Below are positions 22,394 through 33,320 of a stretch of 64,000 nt of DNA, piece by piece. The first letter of the stretch is position 1. Every line of letters begins with the position of its first letter. Location of the stretch: assembly GCA_950022295.1 (NCBI GenBank), contig OX465600.1, positions 6,386,001 to 6,450,000 of the forward strand. Reading direction: 5' to 3'. A model generated the notes under the pieces. It did not search any database. It was given only the letters and a program-made list of their open reading frames with translations, and was not told the origin of the DNA. This DNA is from Bromus sterilis. Lineage: Eukaryota; Streptophyta; Magnoliopsida; Poales; Poaceae. The translations under genes were made by a program, and so were the position numbers.

Positions 22394-23420
22394 CGGCAAT
22401 TCTTGATTTTTGTTTTACGGCGAACTCGGAAAGTTTTGTTTAGAGCATATCCATCAGAAACCTGGCCAGGTGGACCGGCACGGCACGGCCCCCCTCCGTA
22501 GACGGGTAAAAAAGAAAAAAGCAGACGGTCACGCAAGAGCAACTAATTAGAGAGTATTCCCTAAAAAACTAATTAGAGAGTATACCTGCTTAAAAAAACT
22601 AATTATAGAGTATTCCTTTGGAGCCTAACTAACGATCACCTTGAGAGTGTGCCACGTGTCGCATTCTAGTGTTTTTCTTAGATTTTCTCTTTTTATTTTT
22701 TTTACGTATTTTTGATGTTTAAAATGGTGTTTTCAGGGTTTTGTTCGACTCATCTGGTTTTGCGCGGTTTTTCCTTACATTTTGATGAAAAAATTCAAAA
22801 AAATATTTTTTTAATGTTATAAAAAAAGGGGCACGAATCTGCTTCGCCGGAGACACATCGTGTGCCTCTAAAACAAAGGAAAAAAGGGAAACCAGAGCGC
22901 GACAAGGGGTGTGAAGTGTTCCTTGCAAAAAGTACTTTATAATTAGTGATTTCGCGGCCATGCCCGCCCAACTTATTTTTTTCTCAAAAACAAAAGCAAA
23001 AAAAAACACCCACCTGGAAACATTTAGGGCTCATTTTGTAGATAAGGGAGCACCAAATCCCTAAAAGGATATTTTTACCAGCACGTGGGGATTTCCTTCT
23101 TTCCATGGAGAGGTCAGCTGTGATAGTTTGGCAGCAGGGAAGTGGGACGAGGAGAAAAAGAAGAAGTGGCTGCAATCGATCGCGATTCGCTGGAGAGTTA
23201 GGGGTCTTCCTCTAGATGCGTTGACGCGGATAATTTTTCCGTGGAATTGATGTAGATTGGGGCGGTTTACCCCCACGAGGAGGACACCCAAATGCATGGG
23301 CGATTTTTCCCAAGCCTAAGTTGTTCCACGGTTATGATACCCTAGTTTTAGGAGGGGATACTGGAGGAATCCGCTGCAACCAAATGGACCCTTAGCAGGA
23401 GTACACCCCTCCCCCTAAAA
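22394..23420. other. PPR promoter side and MITE-like sequence
   Basis: 22540-22613 contains three imperfect copies of an AACTAATTAGAGAGTAT unit. 23026-23396 may be a hAT-like MITE: left end ttagggctcattttg against the reverse of the right end caaccaaatggaccctta. No gene. Confidence 0.4.
22540..22613 (+). repeat. Three-copy short tandem repeat
   Basis: aactaattagagagtat, repeated with spacers of 10-15 bases. It lies about 150-220 bp upstream of the second PPR start. Confidence 0.75.
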
Positions 23421-24053
23421 AATTAGGTGAGAAATAATATCGTTTCGATGGAGATGGAAGATTCTTTGAAGCGCAACGATGTGGGATCGGTTCAACACTG
23501 TAGCGATGAGATGTGGTTTTATTTCTCTACGATAGATATGTGCTTGTGCGTTATCGTCGGTTGTGAATGTTTTTAACGTAATAAAATAATCACATGAAAC
23601 AAAATTAATGAAAATTAGACAAATCAAATTATTTTTTGGCTATAAGGCTTTTTCCCATTGCTTAAACTGATAAAATAGGCATGTGTATGTGATTGATTCG
23701 ATTTATTGGGTTGCCAAATCTAAAATATTAATTACTATTGATTTATTTACAAACCACAATTCATTCCTTCCATAAAACCATGTGAAAATATTGAAATAAT
23801 AAGTCGTACATGAAATGTTGGACCAAGGGTTTGTAAGAAAAAAAGTGTGTGAAAGATGGAACATTATATTATTTTTAAGTAGTATAGACATACCTATTTA
23901 TTTTCTGTTTTTATAGCTTTTAGGCCTGTTTTTAATGGTTTTTTCTGTCGATTTTTCTTGTATTTATTTTTCTTAAATTTTCATGCGTTTTTTCATTTTT
24001 TTTTTCCTTTCCTTTTCTTTTTTCTTTTGTTTGATGTCTCTTTCCTTTTTGGG

Positions 24054-24097
<44 letters not shown>

Positions 24098-24600
24098 GTA
24101 TACACTCTTAACATTTTTCATACATATTTAGAATTTGTAATAATGATAAATATATTTTTAATACATAACTAATATATTTGTACACGTGTTTACCATATTT
24201 AAAAATACATGAACAACATTTTTTCACGCACACTTAATATCTCTCAAATAAATGATCAACATTCTTTCATACACATTATATATTTTTCGTTACATTTTTA
24301 TGATAGTATATAATTTTTTCGTATACATGAGACATATCTTTTGTATACATATTTAACTTTTTTAAATGCATAGTCAAAATTTGTCAAATGAGTGATGTAT
24401 TTTTTAAATACATAATCAACTTTTTTGCATACCTATTATATATTTTTCATATACATGAGAAATATATTTTTCTATACACATTTAATATCTTCTAAATATT
24501 TGATTTACTTTTTAAATTGTTTAATATAAAGTTATATATATATATAATACGTTAAAAGTATAGGAAAGATAAAATAAGTAAATAAAAAATGTAAAACAAA
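23420..24600. repeat. AT-rich repeats with (ATT)n microsatellite
   Basis: 24056-24096 is a run of about 13 TTA/ATT units. 24100-24545 consists of loosely periodic ATACATG/TTTTTCATACACAT/AACAT segments of about 45-55 bp, a pattern common in degenerate Triticeae transposon interiors. No coding region. Confidence 0.55.
24056..24096 (+). repeat. (TTA)n microsatellite
   Basis: Uninterrupted ATT/TTA trinucleotide repeat. Confidence 0.9.
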
Positions 24601-24839
24601 ACAGGAAAAAACGAGGCCTTGGCCTAGTGCCTCATGTACACTTGGCCCGACCCAACTTGGCGCTCGCCTTCAGGCGAAGCTACGCCCTGTCTCGCGTGAA
24701 GCGAGACATAGACACAACCACATTTAGTCGTGTCACCATAATTAATAGACGTGTCAACATAATCTCAATAGTTTGTTGAAGTGTGTTGGGCTCTTCTTCT
24801 GGCTAGTTCTCCATCTTTCATGGTCATTATTGAAACATG

Positions 24840-25065
24840 GTGCTTCCTACAAAGAGAAGACATCATGAAAGTTGAGCTCCTCCTGCGGAACACCGATCCT
24901 TCAACCAGCGATGTCGTAGGCTCGAGTGGCCAAATTGGTCGCCTTAAAGGTGTCGAGTCAATAGCGCACGTCGTCGCGTTGCAACTCGGAGTTGTGTCGA
25001 CCCGATTTCCGTAGTCGCACGCCCTTGTAGTCGGGCTTAGCCTACGACTTCTTGGGCGACGCCAT
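24840..25065 (-). pseudogene. AP2/ERF-domain pseudogene copy with four nonsense codons
   Basis: From an ATG at 25065 the minus strand reads an AP2-like domain: YKGVRLRKSGRH near codons 13-24, then VRY(stop)LDTFKATNLATRAYDIAG near 33-54, then EELNFHDV. This is the order of an AP2/ERF DNA-binding domain (YRGVR...WLGTF...AARAYD...LNF). In-frame stops lie at 25042-25044 (TAG), 24958-24960 (TGA), 24901-24903 (TGA) and 24847-24849 (TAG). The two TGA codons stand where the family has Trp. No intact frame of useful length survives, so it is dead. It may be a captured copy carried by a transposon. Confidence 0.7.
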
Positions 25066-25383
25066 TACACGGTGGGCGGGGCAATGGCACATGGTCGACC
25101 GATTCGAAGCAGGGTGGCGGTCGAATCGAGCACGACGACGAAAGTGGAAGGGAGAAGGGCGGTGGCTTCAACTTGGGGTGGCGACGACGGATTTGCGACA
25201 TATTTGAGACTGTGCGGCGTGCTTGAGGAGGTGGATCCGATGAGGCGGGGCACACATCAGCGATGGATGCGGTTGAATCACCGTGGGCGGCGGGAAAGGG
25301 GAGGAATGTTCCATGGGCTACTGTAATGCGGGCGGGCCAATTAATGGCTGCATATCGAACTGGAGGAGCTTCTGTAATGTGGG

Positions 25384-26067
25384 TGTTGTAGTTATGGACC
25401 TAACAATAGATATAGGGGTAGTGATGGAGCTATGAAGATCTGTACGCAAAGATGGTGACACAGGAAAAAATTATACAGGTTAGGCCTCTCCTTGGAGATA
25501 ACAACCTTAATCCTGTCCCAAATAGACTGGGGTGTTCTTGCTCAAAGTATCAATATTGTGTCCCCTCCTATGGTGAAAAGGATGGGCTTATATAGAGTGC
25601 GCCCTGTCCCTTCGCTGCCCAATAATGGGTTTTAATTACAGAGTTAATGATGGATGTTATTACAATGAGAAACGTCCCCCATTACAGTCATTTAAGTAGG
25701 GGTAACGCATATGGTTTTAATGTCTTGTGACTCTAGCTCTTCCTCTTCTTGTCCGAGTATCATGCAGCTCGGCTTTTCTTGCTTCCGAGTAACCAATTTA
25801 CTCGGACGGTAGTGCTTTGCTCCGAGTAACGCCTTACTCGAAAAGGTCTTGTCCGAGTAAGGTTGCCCTTGTAGTAGTGTCATCCGAATAAACTAACTGC
25901 TCGGAAGAATCTGACCTTATCCGAATAGCTTCTTACTCGGATGAAAAAGAGAGGAAGAGGTTTTTTGTTTATGTTTTATTTTATAGATATTTTCCAAGAG
26001 GTGGTTATGTTAGGGATACCCCCTGATATAAGATACATGAGGGTATACCCTAGGTATCACCACGGCA
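25384..26067 (-). repeat. 3' LTR of outer Tat element
   Basis: 684 bp, about 98.4% identical to 41077-41760 by direct reading. Flanked on the left by GTGGG. Confidence 0.93.
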
Positions 26068-26082
26068 GTAGCCCCCAAGTGC
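26068..26082 (-). other. Polypurine tract of outer Tat element
   Basis: Minus strand GCACTTGGGGGCTAC directly abuts the 3' LTR. The nested element has the closely similar GCTTTAGGGGCTAC at its own 3' LTR (36311-36324). Confidence 0.7.
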
Positions 26083-26099
26083 TTCTGGGTGCTCGTGTG

Positions 26100-27087
26100 A
26101 ATTCATGAGGTATACGGAGATTAAATTCGATAAGAGGCCCGGAAGGACTTTATCAACGTTTGAACTATCCCCTCGATTATGCGCAGGGTGAGTTGTTTTT
26201 GGAAAGATCGGCGACACTCGAGCGTCTCTCGGAAGAGGTGGACTGAGGCCTCGGGAGGCGTGTCTTAGGGTAAAAGGCCTTAAACCCCATATGTAACAAG
26301 ATCTGTAAAGTTTGATATTTAAAGCATCAGATGATGAGCTTTAAATCATATCCCATGGGATACCAATTATTTACCCCCCACACCGTATCATGCTAATAAT
26401 CTAGCAATCTGCGTCAGAGACGGATTATGAGCGAATTGATTGTTCGGAATTTCCTCTGTGCTGCCTACTAAAGCTAGTTCGGGATTCTTCGAAGGTGATT
26501 TCCTGATTTAGTCGTTTCGAATGCTGACTTACTCGGATTGATTTTAATGATCCTTTTCCGAGTGATGACTTATTCAGAACAGACTTGGAGTGATGACATC
26601 CTTGTCCGAGTTGCGGTTTATTCGGAAAAGTCATTTGCTTATTTTTCTTCCGAGTTAAGGTTTTATTTGGAGACATCATCTAAGGGCTTTTTACTTCCGA
26701 GCTGTGCTAACTTGGAGAATTTTTTTGTATGTCCTGCTTCCAAGTTGTTTTTCCCATGGGAGCGAATCTTTTTTCTGTCAGATATTCTGTCAGAGCGGTT
26801 CCTCGATTTCCGCGTCAGTCAGTTATTCTACCATTAACTGCACGCCTTTTAAGGAGGCTAGATTTGGGGGACCGCAACAGGCGCCCTCATTAAGTGCCTT
26901 GAAAACTGCGTGAACCTCCTCCTCGCATCTATAAATATGACTTCCTCTTTCTTCCTCCTCAGTATAGCGCTTGCTCCTGCTTCTTCTCCACCGGTGTTCT
27001 TCTAAATCGAGAGTTTCTTCTCCCGTCGGTGATCTTCCAGGTATTCTTCGAACCGGCGGGGCCCCCCTCTGCGCGTCCCCTGGCATC
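26100..27087 (+). promoter_or_regulatory. Putative promoter/leader of the antisense ORF, CTCGGA-rich
   Basis: Between the 3' LTR and the antisense ATG. 26480-26710 holds repeated (T/C)CCGAGT and ACTCGGA motifs like those in the LTR, and TATAAATATG at 26930-26939 could be a TATA box about 150 bp before the ATG. Function is inferred from position only. Confidence 0.4.
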
Positions 27088-29619
27088 ATGTCTGCAGGGG
27101 AATGGTTGCCTTCCATCGTCACGACGGAGCTCATCCGGCGCTACCAAGACGAGGGGGTAATCCCTCGCCATGGCTGCCGCCTTCCTGGCCCAGGTGAGGT
27201 TGAACCTCACCCTAGAGAGGATGAGCGAGTTCTTCTTCTTTCTCATGTGGATAGGGGATTTTCTCTTCCTCCTCACCCTTTCCTTCTTGACTTCCTTGCT
27301 TTCACCGGATCTCAACTGCATCATATCGTTCCCAATTCTATCACACTTCTGTCTAGCTTTTTCTCTCTGTGTGAGGGTTTTCTTGGTATAGATCCTCATT
27401 GGAATCTTTTCCGCACCATCTATACCATAAAGCCCCAAAAGATAAAGAACTCTGGGGAAGCAGAGATAAATCATCTTTGTGGGGGGATGTTCTTGGCGAA
27501 GAGGCAAGGTATCCAATATTTCGCCTCCAGTTTGCCCGATTCTGTGAAGAACTGGCAGAATAGCTGGTTTTACTGTAAGGTAGATACCGCCCCTGGCACT
27601 CGGACGCTGCCTCCTTACTCGGATGTCAGACTGACCGACTCCCGAGGCTGGAATCCTCGGTTGGTTGCTTCCGAGAAACAACATGTTTTACCCTTAATGA
27701 GGGAAGTGGTGAGGATGAAGAAGGCATGGCTAGATGCTATGGATCTTATTGCTCTTTTTGTTAGTCGGAGAATTCAACCCCTGCAAGCCCGAGCTAGGAG
27801 GATGTGGGAGTACACAGGGATTGACGATAACACCCGCTATAACAACTCGGTAATGTCTCAGAAGGAATTTGAACAACTCATGAAGATCATCACCAGCGTG
27901 ACTCATGGTGCGCAGATGTCTGGCCGAGTTAGGCCTCTTGATATTAACCATCCTCCAGCTCTGGTGATTTGCTTTGAACTGACTAGTCTTTTGAGTGTTG
28001 TGATAGATCTTGAATTTTAACCTGGTTATTTTGTCTATTTTTCAGACGAACATCGCTCCATCTCCAATCCCTCTGGTGCCACAACACCCTGTTGAAGAGG
28101 ACGAGGACAGCAACAACGACGCAGGACTCGGGGTTGAAGATGACGAGGAGACGGAGTCTGATGTAGTGCTTCCTCGCACAATTGTCGAGCAGCGCTCCAA
28201 AAATAATCACGACCGTGAAGCAGCTCGGGAAAGATCTTCTCGGGGAACGAAACGTCCCATATCTCCGAGTAAGGGGGAAAGTAGTAGCAAGGCCACCGCT
28301 CTTAGCCCAAGTCATGGGAAAGTGGCTCCCATGAAACAGCGGAAAACGCTTTCTACCCTTGGCGGGAGGAAGGTTAGTGCTTCGACGGATGCCGCCGAGA
28401 TTCCCAGGAAGTCTTCCGGGTCAGGGTCTGCTCAGGCTTCTCCCGCCGCTGTTGCTCCCCCACGACGAGCTCTTAAAATGGCTCGGAAGTAATATCCGAC
28501 AGCTTTTTATTTTTCTTCCTTTAGTGATTTTTGCAAATCTTAACTTTCCTCATATTGCAGTGTTCGTCCGAGTGGGTCCGAGTCACTTCCTGCCGTTGAA
28601 ACTCATGATGCTGCAGCTTATGAAGATGTTAGTAACTGCGTTGTGACTGATTTCCAGGTGCTGGATTCTATTCCTGAACAAATTCCAGTCGATGGTGAGT
28701 ACTCGCTCTTTGGCTCTAGATTTTATCCTTGCTCCGTGCTTTTGCTTACAAGTTTTCTTTTGCTAGATATGGTCATTGGCCTTGACGTAGATCTGATCCC
28801 CACTGCGAATGTGGCGACCTTCCCTGCTTCCAGCGCCCCGACTGCTCCAGAAGCTTCTACCGATCAGGAGGTTATTGCCCCTGCGCCAGTTCAACCTGCC
28901 ACCTCAGGGGTGGATGCCGAGAGCATGCCTGTTCCTCCTGCTACCTCGGGGGTGAAAAATGCCGAAAAGAGTTCTTCTTTGCCGAGAGCAATTTGCTTCG
29001 TTTAGTGAGATGCTATCCAGTAAGATGTATTCCTTGCATTGTGCGTCCGACTTGTTGTTGTTAAGTCACTTCGTTTGATTTTGACACCTATTGTGTCTTT
29101 GCAGTTTATTCCACCAATCCTGAGGCGGAACAGGCGCGTATGGCCGAGGTTGCCGAGCTGATGAAGAAGGAAAATTACACTCCCAAGACGACGGAGTTTT
29201 CCTTGTCCAAAGGCCTGCTGACCATGAGGTGCGCGAGTGCAAAGAAATATGCTGAAGAAACCATGGGTGTCACCCTAGAGTTGAAGAATTACATCTCGCC
29301 TACTGAGGAGAATCGTGTTCATCTGGATACAGTTGTTCCTATACTTCAAGCGGCTCCACAGCAAATTGCTCGTTGGAAAAGGTCTTCAGCTCGGAGTGGC
29401 GCGAATTATGCTCTGGCCCTGACTAATGCTCATTTTTCAGAGAAAATCCACAATCTGGAACGAGTCGGAGATGGTGATCTGGAGCATGGTCCGAGCTGTA
29501 CGACCTTTTTGTCTCGATATGCTGAGACTGCGAGTCGGATTGCGAAGATGCCAGATCTTGATTTCTTCGTGGAATCTACTGGAGTTACCAGTGAATCTGA
29601 TGAGGCTAGTGATGCCTGA
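27088..29619 (+). CDS. Antisense spliced ORF of outer Tat element (Transposase_28-like)
   Basis: Runs opposite to gag-pol, between integrase and the 3' LTR. Likely exons: 27088-27963, 28046-28491, 28561-28694, 28767 to about 29023, and about 29105-29619, with GT/AG borders and matching phases at the first three junctions. Exon 1 (MSAGEWLPSIV...) holds the 'putative gypsy-type transposon' domain: FLDFLAFTGSQLHHIVPNSI, LCEGFLGIDPHWNLF, LPDSVKNWQNSWFY, then a Trp/Arg-rich end. Exon 2 is acidic, then Lys/Ser-rich, suggesting a nuclear or chromatin protein. The last exon (MAEVAELMKKENYTPK...) ends ESDEASDA. The exon 4 end shows a probable frameshift (one frame stops at 29003-29005; another carries QFASFSEML into a GTAAG donor near 29024). 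The molecular role is unknown; such extra ORFs are known in Tat elements. Confidence 0.7.
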
Positions 29620-29639
29620 TCATGTTGAGGGACAAACAG

Positions 29640-30720
29640 TTGAATTTGCCTCGGAATGCAGAGAGGTTCTTTAATAAATAGTTTATGTCTTATTACTGCC
29701 CTGGGTGCACAATTTGTCCCTAAAACTACCGCCTTTTATTAAGAAGGCCTGGCTCTGAGGTGTTGATTTGTTTTGCTATAACCAGTTATCTGCAAGGATA
29801 TAGAACTATGTTTCTGAAATCATTGTTCTTCTTCTTTCTCTGGTTTTTGAAGTACTTGTTGAGCAACTCAATAAATGTTGCTTAAGCTTCCATCCGAGCT
29901 GCGTACAGTTCGGATAAGGAACTTGAGTTTTTCGTAACGTTAAGTAGCCCCTAGGGTTCAGAAAAACTTGCTGATAACTTAGTTAAATTTTGCTTAAGTT
30001 TTCGTCCGAGCTACGTACAGCTCGGACAAAAAACTTGGATTTTTCGCAACGTTAAGTAGCCCCCAAGTTTCAGGAAAACTTGTTGGTTACTTAGTTAAAC
30101 TTTGCTTAAGCTTTCGTCCGAGCTACGTACATCTCGGAAGGAAAACTTAAATTTTTCGCAACGTTAAGTAGCCCCCAAGTTTCAGAAAAACTTGTTGGTT
30201 ACTTAGTTAAACTTTGCTTAAGCTTTCGTCCGAGCTACGTACAGCTCGGAAGGAAAACTTAGATTGTTCGCAACGTTAAGTAGCCCCCAAGTTTCAGAGA
30301 AACTTGTTGGTTACTTAGTTAAATTTTGCTTAAGCTTTCGTCCGAGCTACGTACAGCTCGGACGGAAAACTTAGATTTTGTCCGCAGCGTTAAGTAGCCC
30401 CCAAGTTTCAGAAAAAGCTTGTTGGGCAACCTGCTATAACCCGTTATCTGCAAGGATATAGAACTATGTTTCTGAAATCATCGTTCCTCCTCTTTCTTAG
30501 GTTTTTTGAAGTGCTTGTTGAGCAACTTGCTATAACCCGTTATCTGCAAGGATATAGAACTATGTTTCTGAAATCATCGTTCCTCCTCTTTCTTAGGTTT
30601 TTTGAAGAATTTCGTGAAGGTTAGCTTAAGCTTTTGTCCGAGCTACGTAAATCTTGGACGAAAACTTGGGTTAAAAAATGCAATTGATGAAGGCAGAATC
30701 TCTTTATTGAATCAATTCAT
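29640..30720. repeat. Tandem repeat array between integrase end and antisense ORF end
   Basis: Five copies with a 112-bp period: the CCGAGCT motif recurs at 29894, 30006, 30118, 30230 and 30342, spanning about 29870-30430, with a further partial copy near 30638. Each unit carries CCGAGCTACGTACAGCTCGG, an inverted repeat around GTAC, then TTAAGTAGCCCCCAAGTTTC. A second repeat family of about 97 bp (TTATCTGCAAGGATATAG...) occurs at 29785, 30440 and 30538. Non-coding. Confidence 0.9.
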
Positions 30721-30727
30721 AAGAATT

Positions 30728-33320
30728 TCATGCATAGAAGCGCCGCAACATTTGGGCATTCCATGCGTGTGGCTCTTCTCTATTATTCGTTACATCATAT
30801 AGCCGATAGACTCCATTACCTAAGACTCGGGTTACAATGTAAGGACCTTCCCAAGGAGGGGCTAGCTTGTGATCACAGGTTTGCTTGACACGCAAAACCA
30901 TGTCGCCTTCCTGAAAGGAGCGAGCTCGGATATGACGCTCGTGATATCGTCGAAGATCTTGTTGGTAAAATGCTGAGCGCGTTAGGGCTAAGTTTCTTTC
31001 TTCTTCTAAAAGGTCAATACCATCCTGTCGAGCTGTCTCGGCTTCTTCTTCAGTATACTGAGTTATTCGAGGAGCATTGTGCTTTAGGTCACTTGGCAGG
31101 ACAGCTTCTGAACCATACACTAGGAAGAAGGGAGTTGCCCGAGTGGACCGGTTTGGAGTCGTTCTCAACCCCCACAATACTGAGGGTAGTTCTTCAACCC
31201 AGGCTCCTACTGCTTCCTTTAGTTCCCGCATAAGACGCCGTTTGATTCCTTTCAAAATCAACCCATTTGCTCGCTCTACCTGGCCGTTGGATTGAGGGTG
31301 TGCCACTGAGGCGAAGTTTACTCTGGTACCCATATTCCAGCAAAACTGCTTGAACTCGGCTGATTTGAAATTCGACCCGTTGTCGGTGATGATATCATGG
31401 GGAACGCCGAAACGATGTACAATGCCTTGTATGAAGCTAACTGCAGCGGCTGAGTCTAAGCTTTTTATTGGTTTTGCTTCTATCCATTTTGTGAATTTGT
31501 CCACGGCTACTAGGATATGTGTGAACCCTGAGGTGCCTGTCCTGAGCGGCCCTATCATGTCCAATCCCCATGTAGCAAAAGGCCATGCTAAGGGTATTGT
31601 CTTCAACTCGGAAGCTGGCTTGTGTGTCTGATTTGCGTAAAACTGACATCCTCTGCAACGATCAACAATGTTCTTGGCATCTCTTAAAGCATTGGGCCAG
31701 AAGAATCCTGCTCGGAAAACCTTGGCCACTAGTGTCCGACTTGACGCATGGTGACCGCATTCGCCGGAATGTATGTCTTGTAAGATGAGTCGGCCTTCCT
31801 CCTTCGATATGCACCGCTGGGGAAGCTTTGTGACACTGTTTCTATATAACTCGTTGTTGATCACTGAGTATGATTTTGCTTTTCGCACTACTTGCTTGGC
31901 TTCTACTTCGTCATCTGGCAGCTCTTGCTTTTGAAAGTATCTCAGAATGGGCAAGGACCACTCGGGGGGGATTACCTCTATGTCAAAAACAAGATCCACA
32001 ACCGCAGGAATATCTTCTTTGTCTGGAATGTTCTCATCTGGTAACATGCTTGGATCGGCTTCCGAGTAAGGGTCTTCCTTTACAGTTGGGGCGTGTATGT
32101 GCTCCAGATAAACTCCTGAGGGAATTTGTCCCCGAGTTGATCCTAGCTTGGCTAAATCATCCGCTGCTTGGTTTTGTGCTCTTGGGATATGATGGAGCTC
32201 CAGCCGATCAAATTTTTTCTCCAGTTTTCTGACTTCTACACAGTAGGTTGTCATTGCTGGGCTCCTTATATCCCATTCTTTCATGACCTGATTGATCACC
32301 AGGTCGGAGTCTCCAAAAATCATCAAACTTCTGATTCCGAGTGAAATGGCCATTCGTAATCCATATAAAAGGGCCTCATACTCGGCTTCGTTGTTTGTTG
32401 CTGGGAAATGGATTTGAAGGACGTATCTCATTTTGTCCTTTCTTGGGGAAACCAGCACTACTCCTGCTCCCGCCCCATTTAACATCTTTGACCCATCAAA
32501 AAACATAGTCCAGTGCTTAGGGATTGGTTGTGGGATGCTCTGTGCTTCTGTCCATTCGGCCAAAAAATCTACCAAAGCCTGTGACTTGATTGCCTTCTTG
32601 GGTTGATAATGGATATCGTATGGTAAGAGGTCTAATCCCCATTTTGCAATTCTGCCCGTAGCGTATCTGTTATTCATGATCTCGGCCAAAGGAGCTACTG
32701 ATACTACTGTAACCGAGTGGTCTTGAAAGTAGTGAGCCAACTTTTGTGATGCCAAGTGAATTCCCATTGCCAGCTTTTGGTAATGAGGATATCGTTGCTT
32801 GGATGGTGTGAGGACCTCGGAGATGAAATATACAGGCCTTTGAATCTTCTGTGTTTTTCCTTTCTCTTCTCTTTCCACCACTATAGCTACGCTGACGACT
32901 TGGCTTGTGGTTGCAATGTACAATAAGAGTGGCTCCTTTTCTTTCGGTGCTGCGAGAACCGGCCGAGTTGATAACTGCTTTTTCAGTTCTTCAAAGGCCT
33001 CCTGGGCTTCTTCGGTCCACTTGAAGTTTGACGACTTTTTTATTAGCTGATAGAGGGGGAGTGCCTTCTCTCCGAGTCGGGAAATGAATCGACTGAGGGC
33101 TGCGAGACACCCTGTCAGCTTTTGGACATCTCGGAGCTTCTGAGGCGGCTTCATGTTCTGAATTGCTGCTATCTTCTCTAGGTTGGCTTCAATTCCTCTT
33201 TCAGAAACCATGAATCCGAGTAGCTTTCCGGCTGGAACACCGAATACACACTTTTCTGGATTTAGTTTGATATTATAGGATCGAAGACTCTGAAAGGTTT
33301 CGGCCAGATCGCCAGCAAGT
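30728..33320 (-). pseudogene. Outer Tat element RT thumb, two RNase H domains and integrase
   Basis: The longest intact block, over 820 codons on the minus strand. The RT connection (KLTGCLAALSRFISRLGEKALP) is followed by a Gypsy RNase H that looks degenerate (LLLYIATTSQVVSVAIV, first catalytic Asp not visible). A second, archaeal-type RNase H follows (MFFDGSKMLNGAGAGVVL, NNEAEYEALLYGL, FGDSDLVINQV, AQNQAADDLA). Integrase has the HHCC zinc finger (GHHASSRTL...CRGCQFYA) and the catalytic D-D-E core (WGLDMIGPL, ITDNGSNF, GQVERANGLI). The C terminus ends HAWNAQMLRRFYA with no chromodomain. Dual RNase H is a marker of the Tat lineage. Confidence 0.92.

Noticed and set aside
26959..27684. Minus-strand frame opposite the antisense ORF
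   Set aside because: Shadow of the conserved plus-strand exon; no motif.
29640..30720. CRISPR-like array
   Set aside because: Period is 112 bp with no unique spacers between short repeats; it is an ordinary tandem repeat inside a plant retrotransposon.
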